DNA from: Spiribacter vilamensis
GTDB lineage: Bacteria > Pseudomonadota > Gammaproteobacteria > Nitrococcales > Nitrococcaceae
DNA length: 64,000 nt
Direction: 5' to 3'
Assembly (NCBI RefSeq): GCF_004217415.1
Contig: NZ_SHLI01000001.1
Location: 1,488,001 to 1,552,000 of the forward strand
Shown: positions 34,236 to 43,010 of the stretch, in pieces
Layout: each line of letters opens with the position of its first letter
Position numbering within the stretch: the first letter of the stretch is position 1
Made by a program: the position numbers and the translations under genes
Notes under the pieces: model-generated
The model's database searches: none
What the model was told of the DNA's origin: nothing
What the model saw: the letters and a program-made list of their open reading frames with translations, nothing else

Positions 34236-36407
34236 TCAGCCGCGGCGCCGAGTGATGCGCAGCACGGCCGAGAGACCGCGCAGCCGGCGCATGATACGGG
34301 CCAGGTGAGCCCGGTCGCGGACGCCCATGACCAGCCGCAGGGTTGCAATCATGCCTTCCTTTTCCTCGATTTCAACCGCGTCGATGTTGGAGTCGAGATC
34401 AGACACCACCGCCGTTACGCTCGCGAGCACACCGCGGTTGTTCATGACGTCCATGTCGACGGCGACCGGGTACTCTCCCTCGGCGATCGCATCCCACTGC
34501 ACATCCACCCACTTCTCGGGATGCTTGCGATACTCGCGGATGTTGTTGCAGGCCTCGTGGTGGACGACCACGCCGCGCCCCGCACTCGCGAAACCGACGA
34601 TCGGGTCACCGGGGATGGGACGGCAGCAGCGCGCGAAGGTCACGACCGCGCCCTCGTCACCGCGGAGCATCAGCGAGCCGCCGCTGCCTCCCGCCCGGCC
34701 AACGCTGCGGGTCGAGTCATCGCCCTCCGCGAGATAGCGGGCCACGAACCAGGGCATCCGCTGACCGAGCCCGACCTCCTCGAAGACCTCGTCGACCCGC
34801 TCGACGCCGAACGTGGTCAGCGCCTGTTCGATCTGCTCGTCGGCCAGATCGCCGAGGCTCAGATCCATGGCGTTGAGGCCGCGCTCGACCAGGCGGCGCC
34901 CGAGATCGGTGGCCTCGGCGCCTTTCAACCGCTTGAGGCTGTGCCGGATGGCGGCGCGGGCCTTGGCGGTGACAACGAAATCCAGCCACGCCGGATTCGG
35001 CCGGGCGACGGGCGCGGTGATGACTTCCACCGTCTGGCCCGTCCTGAGCGGCGTGCGCAGCGGTGCCAGTCGGTTGTCGATGTTCGCCGCAATGCAGGCA
35101 TCGCCGATTTCGGAGTGCACCATGTAGGCGAAATCCACCACCGTGGCCCCCTTGGGCAACTCCATGATGTCGCCCCCCGGCGTGAAGACATAAACCTCGT
35201 CGGGCAGCAGATCGATCTTGACGTTTTCGATGAACTCGAGCGAGTTGCCGACGTTTTCCTGGATTTCGAGCAGGCCGTGGACCCATTCGCGGGCCCGCGT
35301 CTGCGCCACGTTGCTCGGCTGCCCCGGCTCTTTGTACAGCCAGTGCGCCGCGATGCCGGCCTCGGCCACCCGATCCATTTCCGCAGTACGGATCTGGACT
35401 TCGAGCTGGATGCGGCGCGGCCCGAGCAGGGTGGTATGCAGGCTCTGGTAACCGTTTGCCTTGGGGATCGCGATGTAGTCCTTGATGCGCCCGGGCAGCG
35501 GCTTGTAGCGACCGTGGCAATGCCCGAGCACGCGGTAGCAGGTATCGACATCGCTCACGACCACGCGAAAGCCGTAGACATCGAATATGTCCTCGAACCC
35601 GGCCTGCTTGCTGCGCATCTTCTGGTAAATACTCCAAAGATGCTTCTGTCGTGCCGTGATCTGCGCATTGATATCGGCCTCGGTCAGACTCGCCTGGATC
35701 TCGTCGCGAACCTTGTCGAGGAGCTCGCGCCGGGATCCGAGCTGCTGGCGGACACGCTCCTTGAGGACCCGGTAGCGCATGGGATGCAGTGCCGCAAAAC
35801 CGAGATCTTCGAGTTCAACCCGGATGCTGTTGATGCCGAGCCGCTGCGCGATGGGGGCGTAGATCTCGAGGGTCTCCCGCGCAATGCGCGCCCGCTTGCT
35901 GGGCGGCATCACGAAGATCGTACGCATGTTGTGGAGCCGGTCGGCGAGCTTGATGAGGATGACGCGGATGTCTTTCGACATCGCGAGAATCATCTTGCGG
36001 AAGTTCTCCGCCTGCGCCTCCGCTTTGCTGCGGAAGTTGATCTGGGTGAGCTTGGAGACGCCATCGACGAGCTGGGCCACTTCACCGCCGAATGCCTCGG
36101 CGATCTCGGCTTTTGCGGTGGGCGTGTCCTCGATGACGTCGTGGAGAATCGCGGCGCAGAGGCTGTCCGCGTCGAGTCCCATCTCGCCGAGCGTGCGGGC
36201 GACCGCAAGGGGGTGGGTGATGTAGGGCTCACCCGAGAGTCGGCGTTGGCCCTGGTGGGCATCGGCGCCGAACTGGTAGGCGCGGTAGACCTTCTGGACG
36301 TTGTGCGGGTCGAGGTAGTTTTCGAGCAGCGAACACAGATCGGCCGCCCGGCCCGCGGAGTCGGGACCGGCCGCTTCCGGTGTCAGTGCTGCACCGCTAC
36401 CCGCCAT
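34236..36407 (-). CDS. spoT: Bifunctional (p)ppGpp synthetase/hydrolase SpoT
   Basis: The 723-residue protein contains an HD hydrolase domain with intact HDVIEDT, a synthetase domain with DVYGFRVVVSDVDTCYRVLG and YIAIPKANGYQSLHTT, a TGS domain (YVFTPGGDIMELPKGATVVD), and a C-terminal ACT domain. The intact HD motif supports hydrolase activity, so this is SpoT/Rel-like rather than RelA. ATG 36407 falls just after the rpoZ stop; ATG 36437 would overlap rpoZ. It is transcribed with gmk? and rpoZ upstream, as in other gammaproteobacteria, linking alarmone control to RNA polymerase omega. Confidence 0.95.
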   Translation of the reverse strand: MAGSGAALTPEAAGPDSAGRAADLCSLLENYLDPHNVQKVYRAYQFGADAHQGQRRLSGEPYITHPLAVARTLGEMGLDADSLCAAILHDVIEDTPTAKAEIAEAFGGEVAQLVDGVSKLTQINFRSKAEAQAENFRKMILAMSKDIRVILIKLADRLHNMRTIFVMPPSKRARIARETLEIYAPIAQRLGINSIRVELEDLGFAALHPMRYRVLKERVRQQLGSRRELLDKVRDEIQASLTEADINAQITARQKHLWSIYQKMRSKQAGFEDIFDVYGFRVVVSDVDTCYRVLGHCHGRYKPLPGRIKDYIAIPKANGYQSLHTTLLGPRRIQLEVQIRTAEMDRVAEAGIAAHWLYKEPGQPSNVAQTRAREWVHGLLEIQENVGNSLEFIENVKIDLLPDEVYVFTPGGDIMELPKGATVVDFAYMVHSEIGDACIAANIDNRLAPLRTPLRTGQTVEVITAPVARPNPAWLDFVVTAKARAAIRHSLKRLKGAEATDLGRRLVERGLNAMDLSLGDLADEQIEQALTTFGVERVDEVFEEVGLGQRMPWFVARYLAEGDDSTRSVGRAGGSGGSLMLRGDEGAVVTFARCCRPIPGDPIVGFASAGRGVVVHHEACNNIREYRKHPEKWVDVQWDAIAEGEYPVAVDMDVMNNRGVLASVTAVVSDLDSNIDAVEIEEKEGMIATLRLVMGVRDRAHLARIMRRLRGLSAVLRITRRRG

Positions 36408-36417
36408 GGCGCCCGGT

Positions 36418-36756
36418 TCAGTCGCCGGGCCTCTCATCGCCGTTATCGGTCGGCGCGGCAGGCTCTGCCGCGTCATCATCGAGTGCGGTATCGGCCGCGG
36501 CGCCCTGCGCCTGTTCGGCGGCATCATCCAGCGCTCCCAGGGCCTCGGCCGCCTCGGCCTCGACGTTGAGAATCTCCGAGGTGACATAGCCGTCGGCGAT
36601 CTCGCGCAGCGCAACGACGGTCGGCTTGTCGTTCTCCCAGTCCACGAACGGCTGAGCGCCATGGGCGATCTGGCGGGCCCGACGGGTGCTGGCCAGCACC
36701 AGCTCGAAGCGGTTATCGATGTTGTCGAGGCAGTCCTCGACGGTAATTCGTGCCAT
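36418..36756 (-). CDS. rpoZ: DNA-directed RNA polymerase subunit omega
   Basis: The 112-residue protein starts [20 protein letters not shown] and continues with [13 protein letters not shown] and [13 protein letters not shown], the omega signature. A C-terminal acidic, Ala-rich tail of about 45 residues (many Asp, Glu and Ala) is longer than in E. coli and probably disordered. Omega stabilises RNA polymerase and helps bind ppGpp in E. coli, consistent with its position directly before spoT. Confidence 0.96.
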   Translation of the reverse strand: MARITVEDCLDNIDNRFELVLASTRRARQIAHGAQPFVDWENDKPTVVALREIADGYVTSEILNVEAEAAEALGALDDAAEQAQGAAADTALDDDAAEPAAPTDNGDERPGD

Positions 36757-36864
36757 GGCGGCAATCTCCAGAATTAGCGCAATTCGAAATTGATGATAGT
36801 TTAGCGCGAAACGCCGTTTTCAATAAAGGCCTGATTATCCAGCCAGAAACGTCGCAACCGCCGG

Positions 36865-37506
36865 TTACCCGTGCCGGCTGTCGGCGTCGATCAAAGCGGA
36901 TAGCGCCTCGCCGTTCATGATCCGCTGATGCGTGACATGCAGGCGTCGGGCGCGGATCACCGCCTGTAGATCCGCCAGGGCGACCGCAAAATCATCGTTC
37001 CAGATAATGTAATCGTATTCGGTGCAATGGCTCATCTCGTCGACCGCCGCTGCCATCCGCGCGGCGATCACGTCGTCACTGTCCTGGCCGCGTCCGCGCA
37101 GGCGCTCTTCGAGTGCTCCGCGCGATGGCGGCAGCACGAAGATGGAGACACAGCCGGGCATCCGCTCGCGGATCTGCCGCGCCCCCTGCCAATCGATCTC
37201 CACCAGCACGTCCCGGCCCGCGGCCAGGTCCTCGTCGATCGCCGCCCAGGACGTCCCGTAGCGACGGTCGAACACGTGCGCGTGCTCGAGGAACGCATCG
37301 GCCTCTACCAGCGCCTGGAAGGCCGCGTCGTCCACGAAGTGATAGTCATGCCCGTCGCGCTCGCCGGAGCGCGGCTGCCGGGTGGTGTGCGATACCGAAA
37401 AGCAGAGCCGGTCATCGCCCTTCATCAGTGCGCGCAGCAGTGACGTTTTTCCGGCGCCCGAAGCTGCCGAGACGATGTAGAGAGTGCCTGCCGTGCCCGT
37501 TTCCAT
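36865..37506 (-). CDS. gmk: Guanylate kinase
   Basis: The 213-residue enzyme phosphorylates GMP. The P-loop is in [16 protein letters not shown], the GMP-binding region in [21 protein letters not shown] (quoted in part), and WQGARQIRE and the Arg-rich lid follow. The start [13 protein letters not shown] at 37506 is the first Met before the P-loop; longer frames run into the divergent rph gene. It precedes rpoZ by 108 bp on the same strand. In related genomes yicC sits between rph and gmk, but it is absent here. Confidence 0.96.
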   Translation of the reverse strand: METGTAGTLYIVSAASGAGKTSLLRALMKGDDRLCFSVSHTTRQPRSGERDGHDYHFVDDAAFQALVEADAFLEHAHVFDRRYGTSWAAIDEDLAAGRDVLVEIDWQGARQIRERMPGCVSIFVLPPSRGALEERLRGRGQDSDDVIAARMAAAVDEMSHCTEYDYIIWNDDFAVALADLQAVIRARRLHVTHQRIMNGEALSALIDADSRHG

Positions 37507-37567
37507 CGCGACGATGTTACCCTTTCCGCTGATTTTTAGCATCTTGCCAAGTACTCGGGAGACCTGC

Positions 37568-38284
37568 ATGCGCCCCAGCGGCCGAAACCCTGACCAGCTC
37601 CGATCCATCCGCTTCACCCGGGGATTCACCCGACATGCCGAGGGCTCGGTGCTGGTGGAGTTTGGCGATACCCGGGTGCTTTGCACCGCCTCCGTCGAGG
37701 AACGCGTACCGCCATGGCTGCGCAACAAGGGACGCGGCTGGGTAACGGCCGAGTACGGCATGCTGCCCCGCGCCACGGGCAGTCGCAACGACCGCGAGGC
37801 CACCCGGGGTCGACAGCAGGGTCGAACGATCGAGATTCAGCGCCTGATTGGACGCGGCCTGCGCGCCGCGGTGGATCTGGAAGCGCTGGGCGAACGACGC
37901 GTGGTGATCGACTGCGACGTCCTCCAGGCCGACGGAGGCACGCGCACCGCCGCCATTACCGGCGGTTACGTAGCGCTCGCCGACGCTGTCCAGACCCTCG
38001 TGGACAAACGCAAAATCCGCCGTAACCCCCTGCACGGCCACATCGCCGCCATCTCCGTCGGCATCTACCAGGGCACACCGGTCCTCGATCTCGACTATGC
38101 CGAGGACTCCGAGGCGGAAACCGATATGAACGTCATAATGAATGAAGCCGGCCACTTCATCGAGGTGCAGGGCACCGCCGAGGGCCATGCCTTCCGCCGC
38201 AGCGAGCTCGACTCGATGCTCGATCTGGCGGCGTCCGGCATCGAGGAGCTGGTCACCGCCCAGCGCGTGGCACTGGAGATCTGA
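37568..38284 (+). CDS. rph: Ribonuclease PH
   Basis: The 238-residue exoribonuclease trims tRNA 3' ends phosphorolytically. Characteristic motifs are [20 protein letters not shown] at the start, [20 protein letters not shown] (cut to 20) with the Arg/Asp residues for phosphate and substrate binding, and [19 protein letters not shown]. Length is normal. ATG 37568 was chosen as the start; gmk is divergent 61 bp away. rdgB follows immediately, giving rph-rdgB-hemW. Confidence 0.97.
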   Translation: MRPSGRNPDQLRSIRFTRGFTRHAEGSVLVEFGDTRVLCTASVEERVPPWLRNKGRGWVTAEYGMLPRATGSRNDREATRGRQQGRTIEIQRLIGRGLRAAVDLEALGERRVVIDCDVLQADGGTRTAAITGGYVALADAVQTLVDKRKIRRNPLHGHIAAISVGIYQGTPVLDLDYAEDSEAETDMNVIMNEAGHFIEVQGTAEGHAFRRSELDSMLDLAASGIEELVTAQRVALEI

Positions 38285-38285
38285 A

Positions 38286-38900
38286 ATGGCGCTGATCCAC
38301 CGACTGGTGCTTGCCAGCGGAAACGAAGGCAAGCTAGCGGAACTGACGAGTCTTTTGAGCGGACAGGTGGGTGAGATCATTCCGCAGTCGTTCTATTTCG
38401 TGCCCGCGGCCGAGGAGACCGGCTCCACGTTTGTCGAAAACGCCATTATCAAGGCGCGCAACGCGGCGGCTCACACCGGCCTCCCCGCCATCGCGGACGA
38501 CTCGGGCCTGGAGATTCCGGCGCTCGACGGCGAACCGGGTGTCCGCTCGGCCCGCTGGGCCGGCGAGGACGCCACCGATGCCGATAACAATGCCCGGCTC
38601 CGCGATGCCCTCATTGACCTCGATCCGCATCAGCGGGGCGCCGCCTATCGATGTGTGCTGGTGGCCATGCGGCATGCCGCCGACCCGGCGCCGTTGATTG
38701 CCGAGGGGATGTGGACTGGTCAGCTGGTCGAGGCGCCCCGGGGCGACAGCGGTTTCGGCTATGATCCGCATTTCTATCTGCCCGAGGCCGACTGCACCGC
38801 CGCCGAACTGCCGCCAGACACCAAGAATATGCTGAGCCATCGCGGCCAGGCACTCAGTGCGCTTCGGCGCCGACTGGAGCAGGAATGGCAGCGACTCTGA
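38286..38900 (+). CDS. rdgB: XTP/dITP pyrophosphatase (RdgB/HAM1)
   Basis: The 204-residue protein cleans the nucleotide pool of deaminated purines such as dITP and XTP. The N-terminal VLASGNEGKLAEL and the metal and base region DDSGLEIPALDG followed by GVRSARW are diagnostic, and the C-terminal MLSHRGQALSAL is also conserved. It starts one base after the rph stop and overlaps hemW by 16 bp, so the three genes are probably one transcript. Confidence 0.96.
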   Translation: MALIHRLVLASGNEGKLAELTSLLSGQVGEIIPQSFYFVPAAEETGSTFVENAIIKARNAAAHTGLPAIADDSGLEIPALDGEPGVRSARWAGEDATDADNNARLRDALIDLDPHQRGAAYRCVLVAMRHAADPAPLIAEGMWTGQLVEAPRGDSGFGYDPHFYLPEADCTAAELPPDTKNMLSHRGQALSALRRRLEQEWQRL

Positions 38901-40072
38901 CCCCACCGCCACTGGGGCTCTACATCCACCTGCCCTGGTGCGTGCAGAAATGCCCGTACTGCGATTTCAACTCGCACGCACTGCGCGGGGAGCTGCCGGA
39001 GCAGGCGTACACCGATGCCCTGTTGCGGGATGCCGACCGCGAGGCAATCGCGGCCGGCGGCCGCGCGGTGGAGACACTGTTCATCGGCGGCGGCACGCCC
39101 AGCCTGTTCAGCGCCGACGCCATACAGACACTACTGGATGGCCTGCGTCAGCGACTCAATATTGCACGCGATGCCGAGATCACGCTCGAGGCGAACCCCG
39201 GGACGCTCGAATCCGGCCGCTTCGAGGGCTTTCTCGTCGCGGGCGTCAATCGACTGTCGATCGGCGTTCAGAGCTTCAACGACCAGCGCCTGCAGCGGCT
39301 CGGGCGCATTCATGGTGGCGACGAGGCGACCCGTGCCATCGCTACCGCCCGGCGCGCCGGGTTCGAGCGGATCAATGTCGATCTGATGCACGGGCTGCCC
39401 GGGCAATCACCCGCCGAGGCGCTCGCCGACGTCGAACAGGTCATGGCACTCGGCATCGAGCACCTCTCGCACTACCAGCTGACGCTGGAACCCGGGACGG
39501 CATTCCATGCGAGGCCGCCGGCCCTGCCCGACGACGATCAGCTCGCGGATATCGAAGCCGCCTGCGCCGAACGGATCCATGCCGCGGGGCTGCGACGCTA
39601 CGAGGTCTCGGCCTGGGCGACACCCGGCGATGAATGCCGACACAATCTCAACTACTGGCGCTTCGGTGACTACCTGGCAATCGGGGCCGGCGGCCATGGC
39701 AAGCTCAGTCATGCCGACGGCGGCATCCGGCGCTATCGCAAGCAGCATCTGCCGCGGCTCTACCAGGAGCAGGCGGGCACCGAGACAGCGACCGTGGAAG
39801 ATCGGGCCATCACGGCCGATGAACGTCCGCTGGAGTACCTGATGAACGCCCTGCGGCTGACCGACGGTACCGACCTGCGGGCCGCGATGGCCCGTACCGG
39901 CCTGCCGGCATCGGCCTTCGAACCGGGGCTGACCGAAGCGCGGCGCCGCGGGCTGCTGATCGACGACCCGACACGGCTACAGGTCACGCCGCTCGGGCAG
40001 CGTTTCCTCAACGATCTGCTGGATGTTTTCCTCGAAGCGGAAACACCGGCCAACCGGGTGAATGCGGGATGA
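38885..40072 (+). CDS. hemW: Heme chaperone HemW (radical SAM family)
   Basis: The 395-residue protein belongs to the HemN-like radical-SAM family, with the Fe-S motif as CVQKCPYCDFNSH near residue 20, preceded by GLYIHLPWC. Further conserved stretches are LFIGGGTPSLFS and GVQSFNDQRLQRLGR. The absence of a fourth-Cys extension and the HxxCxxxC-like loading motif agree with HemW rather than true coproporphyrinogen dehydrogenase. HemW passes heme to respiratory proteins. The gene overlaps rdgB and the CPXCG gene. Confidence 0.93.
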   Translation: MAATLTPPPLGLYIHLPWCVQKCPYCDFNSHALRGELPEQAYTDALLRDADREAIAAGGRAVETLFIGGGTPSLFSADAIQTLLDGLRQRLNIARDAEITLEANPGTLESGRFEGFLVAGVNRLSIGVQSFNDQRLQRLGRIHGGDEATRAIATARRAGFERINVDLMHGLPGQSPAEALADVEQVMALGIEHLSHYQLTLEPGTAFHARPPALPDDDQLADIEAACAERIHAAGLRRYEVSAWATPGDECRHNLNYWRFGDYLAIGAGGHGKLSHADGGIRRYRKQHLPRLYQEQAGTETATVEDRAITADERPLEYLMNALRLTDGTDLRAAMARTGLPASAFEPGLTEARRRGLLIDDPTRLQVTPLGQRFLNDLLDVFLEAETPANRVNAG

Positions 40073-40251
40073 TAGAGAACGTCACGATCGAGTGCCCCTA
40101 TTGCGGCGAGGCCTTCACGACCGTTGTCGACTACTCCGCGGGAGACCAGGACTACATCGAAGACTGCGTGGTCTGTTGCCGCCCCATCGAGTGTCGGCTG
40201 ACCGTCACTGCCGACGGACCGCAGCTGACGGTCCGTCGCGATGACGACTGA
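40069..40251 (+). CDS. CPXCG-motif cysteine-rich protein
   Basis: The 60-residue protein reads MIENVTIECPYCGEAF and later DCVVCCRPIEC, giving CPYC and CVVCC/C pairs that likely bind one zinc ion. It matches the small family known for its CPXCG motif in gammaproteobacteria, of unknown function. ATGA overlap with hemW supports translation. The stop is directly adjacent to the stop of the convergent SirB2-like gene. Confidence 0.88.
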   Translation: MIENVTIECPYCGEAFTTVVDYSAGDQDYIEDCVVCCRPIECRLTVTADGPQLTVRRDDD

Positions 40252-40632
40252 TCAGATCGGCAGCGGCGTTTTGTAGAACGCCACCAGGAGGATATAGCCG
40301 TACACCGCCAGCGCAGCGAAAAAGGCGGCAACCCGGATGGTCGCCGTGCGACCGCGCTTGAGCGCGATGATGCCGAGAACGATATAGACAACCAGTGCAA
40401 GGATCTTTGCGGTGATCCAGTCGTGCAGGACGACCGGGTAGCGCCAGCCGACCCAGGCAACCGCGAAAGAGGTAACCAGCAACGTGGTATCAATAACGTG
40501 AGGCAGTATCTTTACCCACTTGCGCTGGAGCATTGAAGACCCCATCGCCATCCAGCCGCCGCGCAGAATGAACAGCAGCACTGTCAGCGTCGCCACGGTG
40601 GTATGCAGGTGTTTAAGCCCGATGTAGAGCAT
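40252..40632 (-). CDS. SirB2-family membrane protein
   Basis: The 126-residue protein has four hydrophobic helices, beginning YIGLKHLHTTVATLTVLLFI and ending YGYILLVAFYKTPLP, in the pattern of SirB2. The family name comes from a Salmonella invasion locus, but members are widespread and the function is unknown. ATG 40632 is the best start since the family begins just before the LKxLH segment; a longer frame reaches 40749 with non-membrane sequence. It stands alone between convergent and divergent neighbours. Confidence 0.85.
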   Translation of the reverse strand: MLYIGLKHLHTTVATLTVLLFILRGGWMAMGSSMLQRKWVKILPHVIDTTLLVTSFAVAWVGWRYPVVLHDWITAKILALVVYIVLGIIALKRGRTATIRVAAFFAALAVYGYILLVAFYKTPLPI

Positions 40633-40772
40633 GGAGGCAGTCCCTGTGATGCGGCCGATTCGGTATCGGTATCCTACCGCCGGGGCAAACGAGGGTCGAG
40701 TGTGTCCCTTGTACCGCCGGCGGTGACCGCCTAACATACGCGAATTCAATAACCAGCTTATCGAGATAGGGC

Positions 40773-41036
40773 ATGAAGAAAGACATCCATCCCGGATACC
40801 GCCAGGTGGTATTCCAGGACATTTCCGCCGATTACTCCTTCCTGACGCGCTCGACGGTCAAGACCAACGAGACGATTCAGTGGGAAGACGGCAATGAATA
40901 CCCCCTGGTCAAGGTTGAAATTTCCAGCGCCAGTCATCCGTTCTACACCGGCAAGCAGCGCGTGCTGTCGAGTGGCGGCCGAGTCGACCAGTTCCGCCGT
41001 CGCTATGGCGGAATGGCGAAGGGTAGCAAGAGCTGA
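40773..41036 (+). CDS. rpmE2: 50S ribosomal protein L31 type B
   Basis: The 87-residue protein starts [16 protein letters not shown] and ends with the [21 protein letters not shown] block (given in part) of L31. It lacks the CxxC zinc pairs of the standard form, so it is the zinc-independent type B paralogue. In many bacteria this form is under Zur control during zinc shortage, but no convincing Zur box was recognised in the 140-bp upstream region. That region holds a perfect 12-bp palindrome, ACCGCCGGCGGT (40713-40724). Confidence 0.95.
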   Translation: MKKDIHPGYRQVVFQDISADYSFLTRSTVKTNETIQWEDGNEYPLVKVEISSASHPFYTGKQRVLSSGGRVDQFRRRYGGMAKGSKS

Positions 41037-41068
41037 CGCGTGAGCGCCGGATAACAGGAGGCGTCCCG

Positions 41069-42367
41069 ATGGCCGACAAGACCGTCACGATCACCGATAA
41101 CGAGACTGGCAAGAAAGCGGACATGCCAGTGCGCCAGGGCACGCACGGCTCCGATGTCATCGACATCCGCTCGCTGCACAACGAGCTCGGCTATTTCACC
41201 TATGATCCGGGTTACAGCACGAGTGGCAGCTGTCAGAGCGATATCACCTACATCGACGGCGAGCAGGGCATCCTGCTCTATCGGGGCTATCCCATCGAAC
41301 AGCTGGCCGAGCATGCCTCGTTCCTCGAGGTGGCCCGGCTGCTGATTCACGGCGAACTGCCGAACAAGACCGAACTCGAAGACTTCGACCGGGCGATCAC
41401 GCGCCACACGATGGTCAACGAAAGCCTGCGGATCTTTTTCAACGGCTTCCACTACAACGCCCATCCGATGGCCATGCTCACCGGCGTCGTTGGTTCACTG
41501 TCGGCCTTCTACCACGACACCATCGACATTACCGACCCCGAGAACCGCCTGCTCTCCGCCCACCGTATTATCGCGAAGATGCCGACGATTGCCGGGGCGG
41601 CGTTCAAGCACATGGTCGGCGAGCCGTTTGTCCATCCGCTCAATCGCCTGTCCTACACCGGCAACCTCCTCAACATGCTTTTCGCGCGGCCCAGCGAGGA
41701 TTTCGAGATCAACCCGGTGGCCGAGCGCGCACTCGATCAGCTCCTGATCCTGCATGCCGATCACGAGCAGAATGCCAGCACATCGACCGTGCGGCTTGCC
41801 GGCAGCACCGGGGCCAACCCGTTTGCGGCCATTTCCTCCGGGTGCGCGGCACTCTGGGGTCCCGCTCACGGCGGTGCCAACGAGGCGGTTCTCAACATGC
41901 TGAGCGAGATCGGTACGGTCGATCAGGTGCCGAAGTACATCGACAAGGCCAAGGACAAGAACGATCCGTTCCGGCTGATGGGCTTCGGACACCGGGTCTA
42001 CAAGAACTACGACCCGCGGGCGACGATCATCCGCAAGACCTGTCACGAGGTCCTCGATGAACTGGGCGTGGGTAACGACCCGCAGCTCGAGCTCGCGATC
42101 CGGCTCGAGGAGATCGCCCTGGCGGATGATTACTTCGTCGAGCGCAAGCTCTATCCCAACGTGGATTTCTACTCGGGCATCATCTACCGCGCGCTGGGCA
42201 TTCCCAAGGAGTTCTTCACCGTGCTGTTTGCGATCGGTCGCACGCCGGGCTGGATCGCGCAGTGGATGGAAATGCTCTCCGATCCGGAGCAGCGCATCGG
42301 ACGGCCGCGGCAGCTCTATACCGGTGCCGCCCGGCGCGATTACGTGCCCCTCCACCGCCGCGGCTAA
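41069..42367 (+). CDS. gltA: Citrate synthase (type II)
   Basis: The 432-residue enzyme condenses oxaloacetate and acetyl-CoA. Active-site segments are [20 protein letters not shown] followed by HGGANEAVL with the catalytic His, [15 protein letters not shown] with the second His, and the C-terminal [14 protein letters not shown]. The N-terminal strand domain (residues about 10-70) is that of the hexameric, NADH-sensitive gram-negative form. An AGGAG site precedes ATG 41069. The next gene is convergent, 3 bp away. Confidence 0.97.
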   Translation: MADKTVTITDNETGKKADMPVRQGTHGSDVIDIRSLHNELGYFTYDPGYSTSGSCQSDITYIDGEQGILLYRGYPIEQLAEHASFLEVARLLIHGELPNKTELEDFDRAITRHTMVNESLRIFFNGFHYNAHPMAMLTGVVGSLSAFYHDTIDITDPENRLLSAHRIIAKMPTIAGAAFKHMVGEPFVHPLNRLSYTGNLLNMLFARPSEDFEINPVAERALDQLLILHADHEQNASTSTVRLAGSTGANPFAAISSGCAALWGPAHGGANEAVLNMLSEIGTVDQVPKYIDKAKDKNDPFRLMGFGHRVYKNYDPRATIIRKTCHEVLDELGVGNDPQLELAIRLEEIALADDYFVERKLYPNVDFYSGIIYRALGIPKEFFTVLFAIGRTPGWIAQWMEMLSDPEQRIGRPRQLYTGAARRDYVPLHRRG

Positions 42368-42370
42368 GGT

Positions 42371-42994
42371 CTATTCGTCGGCGCTGGCGCCCCCTGCGAC
42401 CAGCGCCTCGACCTCGCGCCGACCCGCCCGCTGCATCGGACGCCCGTCGATCGAGCTTCTGGGCGGCTGGTTATTACCCCGACCGGAGAAGACGGCGACC
42501 GTAACGGCGGTCTCCCCCGCCGCGAAGTGGTGAACGGGGATCGATTCGTAGTCTTCCTCGAAACGGAACCGCTTCTCGAGTGTGTCGAAGGGGATGTCGT
42601 GATCCATGAGGAAAAAAACGACATCCTCGGCGGTATCGGCAAAGCAGTGCAGATCTACCGCACTGTCCGGCCGCGCCGTGCCGTCGAGCACCGAACCAAC
42701 CAGCCGCGGACGGAATGCGGCGAAAAACCCCATCGCCTCCAGCGCCGCTTCGCGCAGCGACTGCAGCGCCGAGAGCTGCGCCTCACCACCGAACAGCCGC
42801 TGGTAGTCCTGCAGCGCCGCCTGGATTTCGCGGTTCTGGGGCAGATTGGTGGTTCGCGGTGCATTCAGCTGCAGCGCCGCCTTGCGCTTGGCAATCGAGA
42901 AATCGCCGATGCCCTCGACCGCCATGATCCGGGCCGATTCCTGGATCAGTCGCTCACGCATGCGGGCGTCGCGGTTCGCTTTTCCCCTCGCCAT
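42371..42994 (-). CDS. Conserved protein of unknown function (nucleotidyltransferase-like)
   Basis: The 207-residue protein starts with a helical region (RMRERLIQESARIMAVEGIG, residues about 11-30) resembling the first helices of TetR-type regulators but without a recognisable HTH. It continues with a part containing LVGSVLDGTARPDSAVDLHC and TAEDVVFFLMDHDIPFD. The G-S-V-x-D-G plus D-x-D/H pattern is vaguely like a minimal nucleotidyltransferase. Related hypothetical proteins occur in gammaproteobacteria. It lies upstream of and co-oriented with no operon partner; mrcA follows in the same strand order 16 bp upstream. Confidence 0.7.
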   Translation of the reverse strand: MARGKANRDARMRERLIQESARIMAVEGIGDFSIAKRKAALQLNAPRTTNLPQNREIQAALQDYQRLFGGEAQLSALQSLREAALEAMGFFAAFRPRLVGSVLDGTARPDSAVDLHCFADTAEDVVFFLMDHDIPFDTLEKRFRFEEDYESIPVHHFAAGETAVTVAVFSGRGNNQPPRSSIDGRPMQRAGRREVEALVAGGASADE

Positions 42995-43010
42995 TGTTTT
43001 CCACTCCGGA

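Noticed and set aside
36408-36764. N-terminal extension of spoT through rpoZ
   Set aside because: The extension is an out-of-frame shadow of rpoZ, rich in Arg, Pro and Ser, with no conserved sequence.
40633-40772. Zur box upstream of the type B L31 gene
   Set aside because: No sequence resembling the GTTATA-n-TATAAC-type palindrome was found; only a GC-rich 12-bp palindrome is there.
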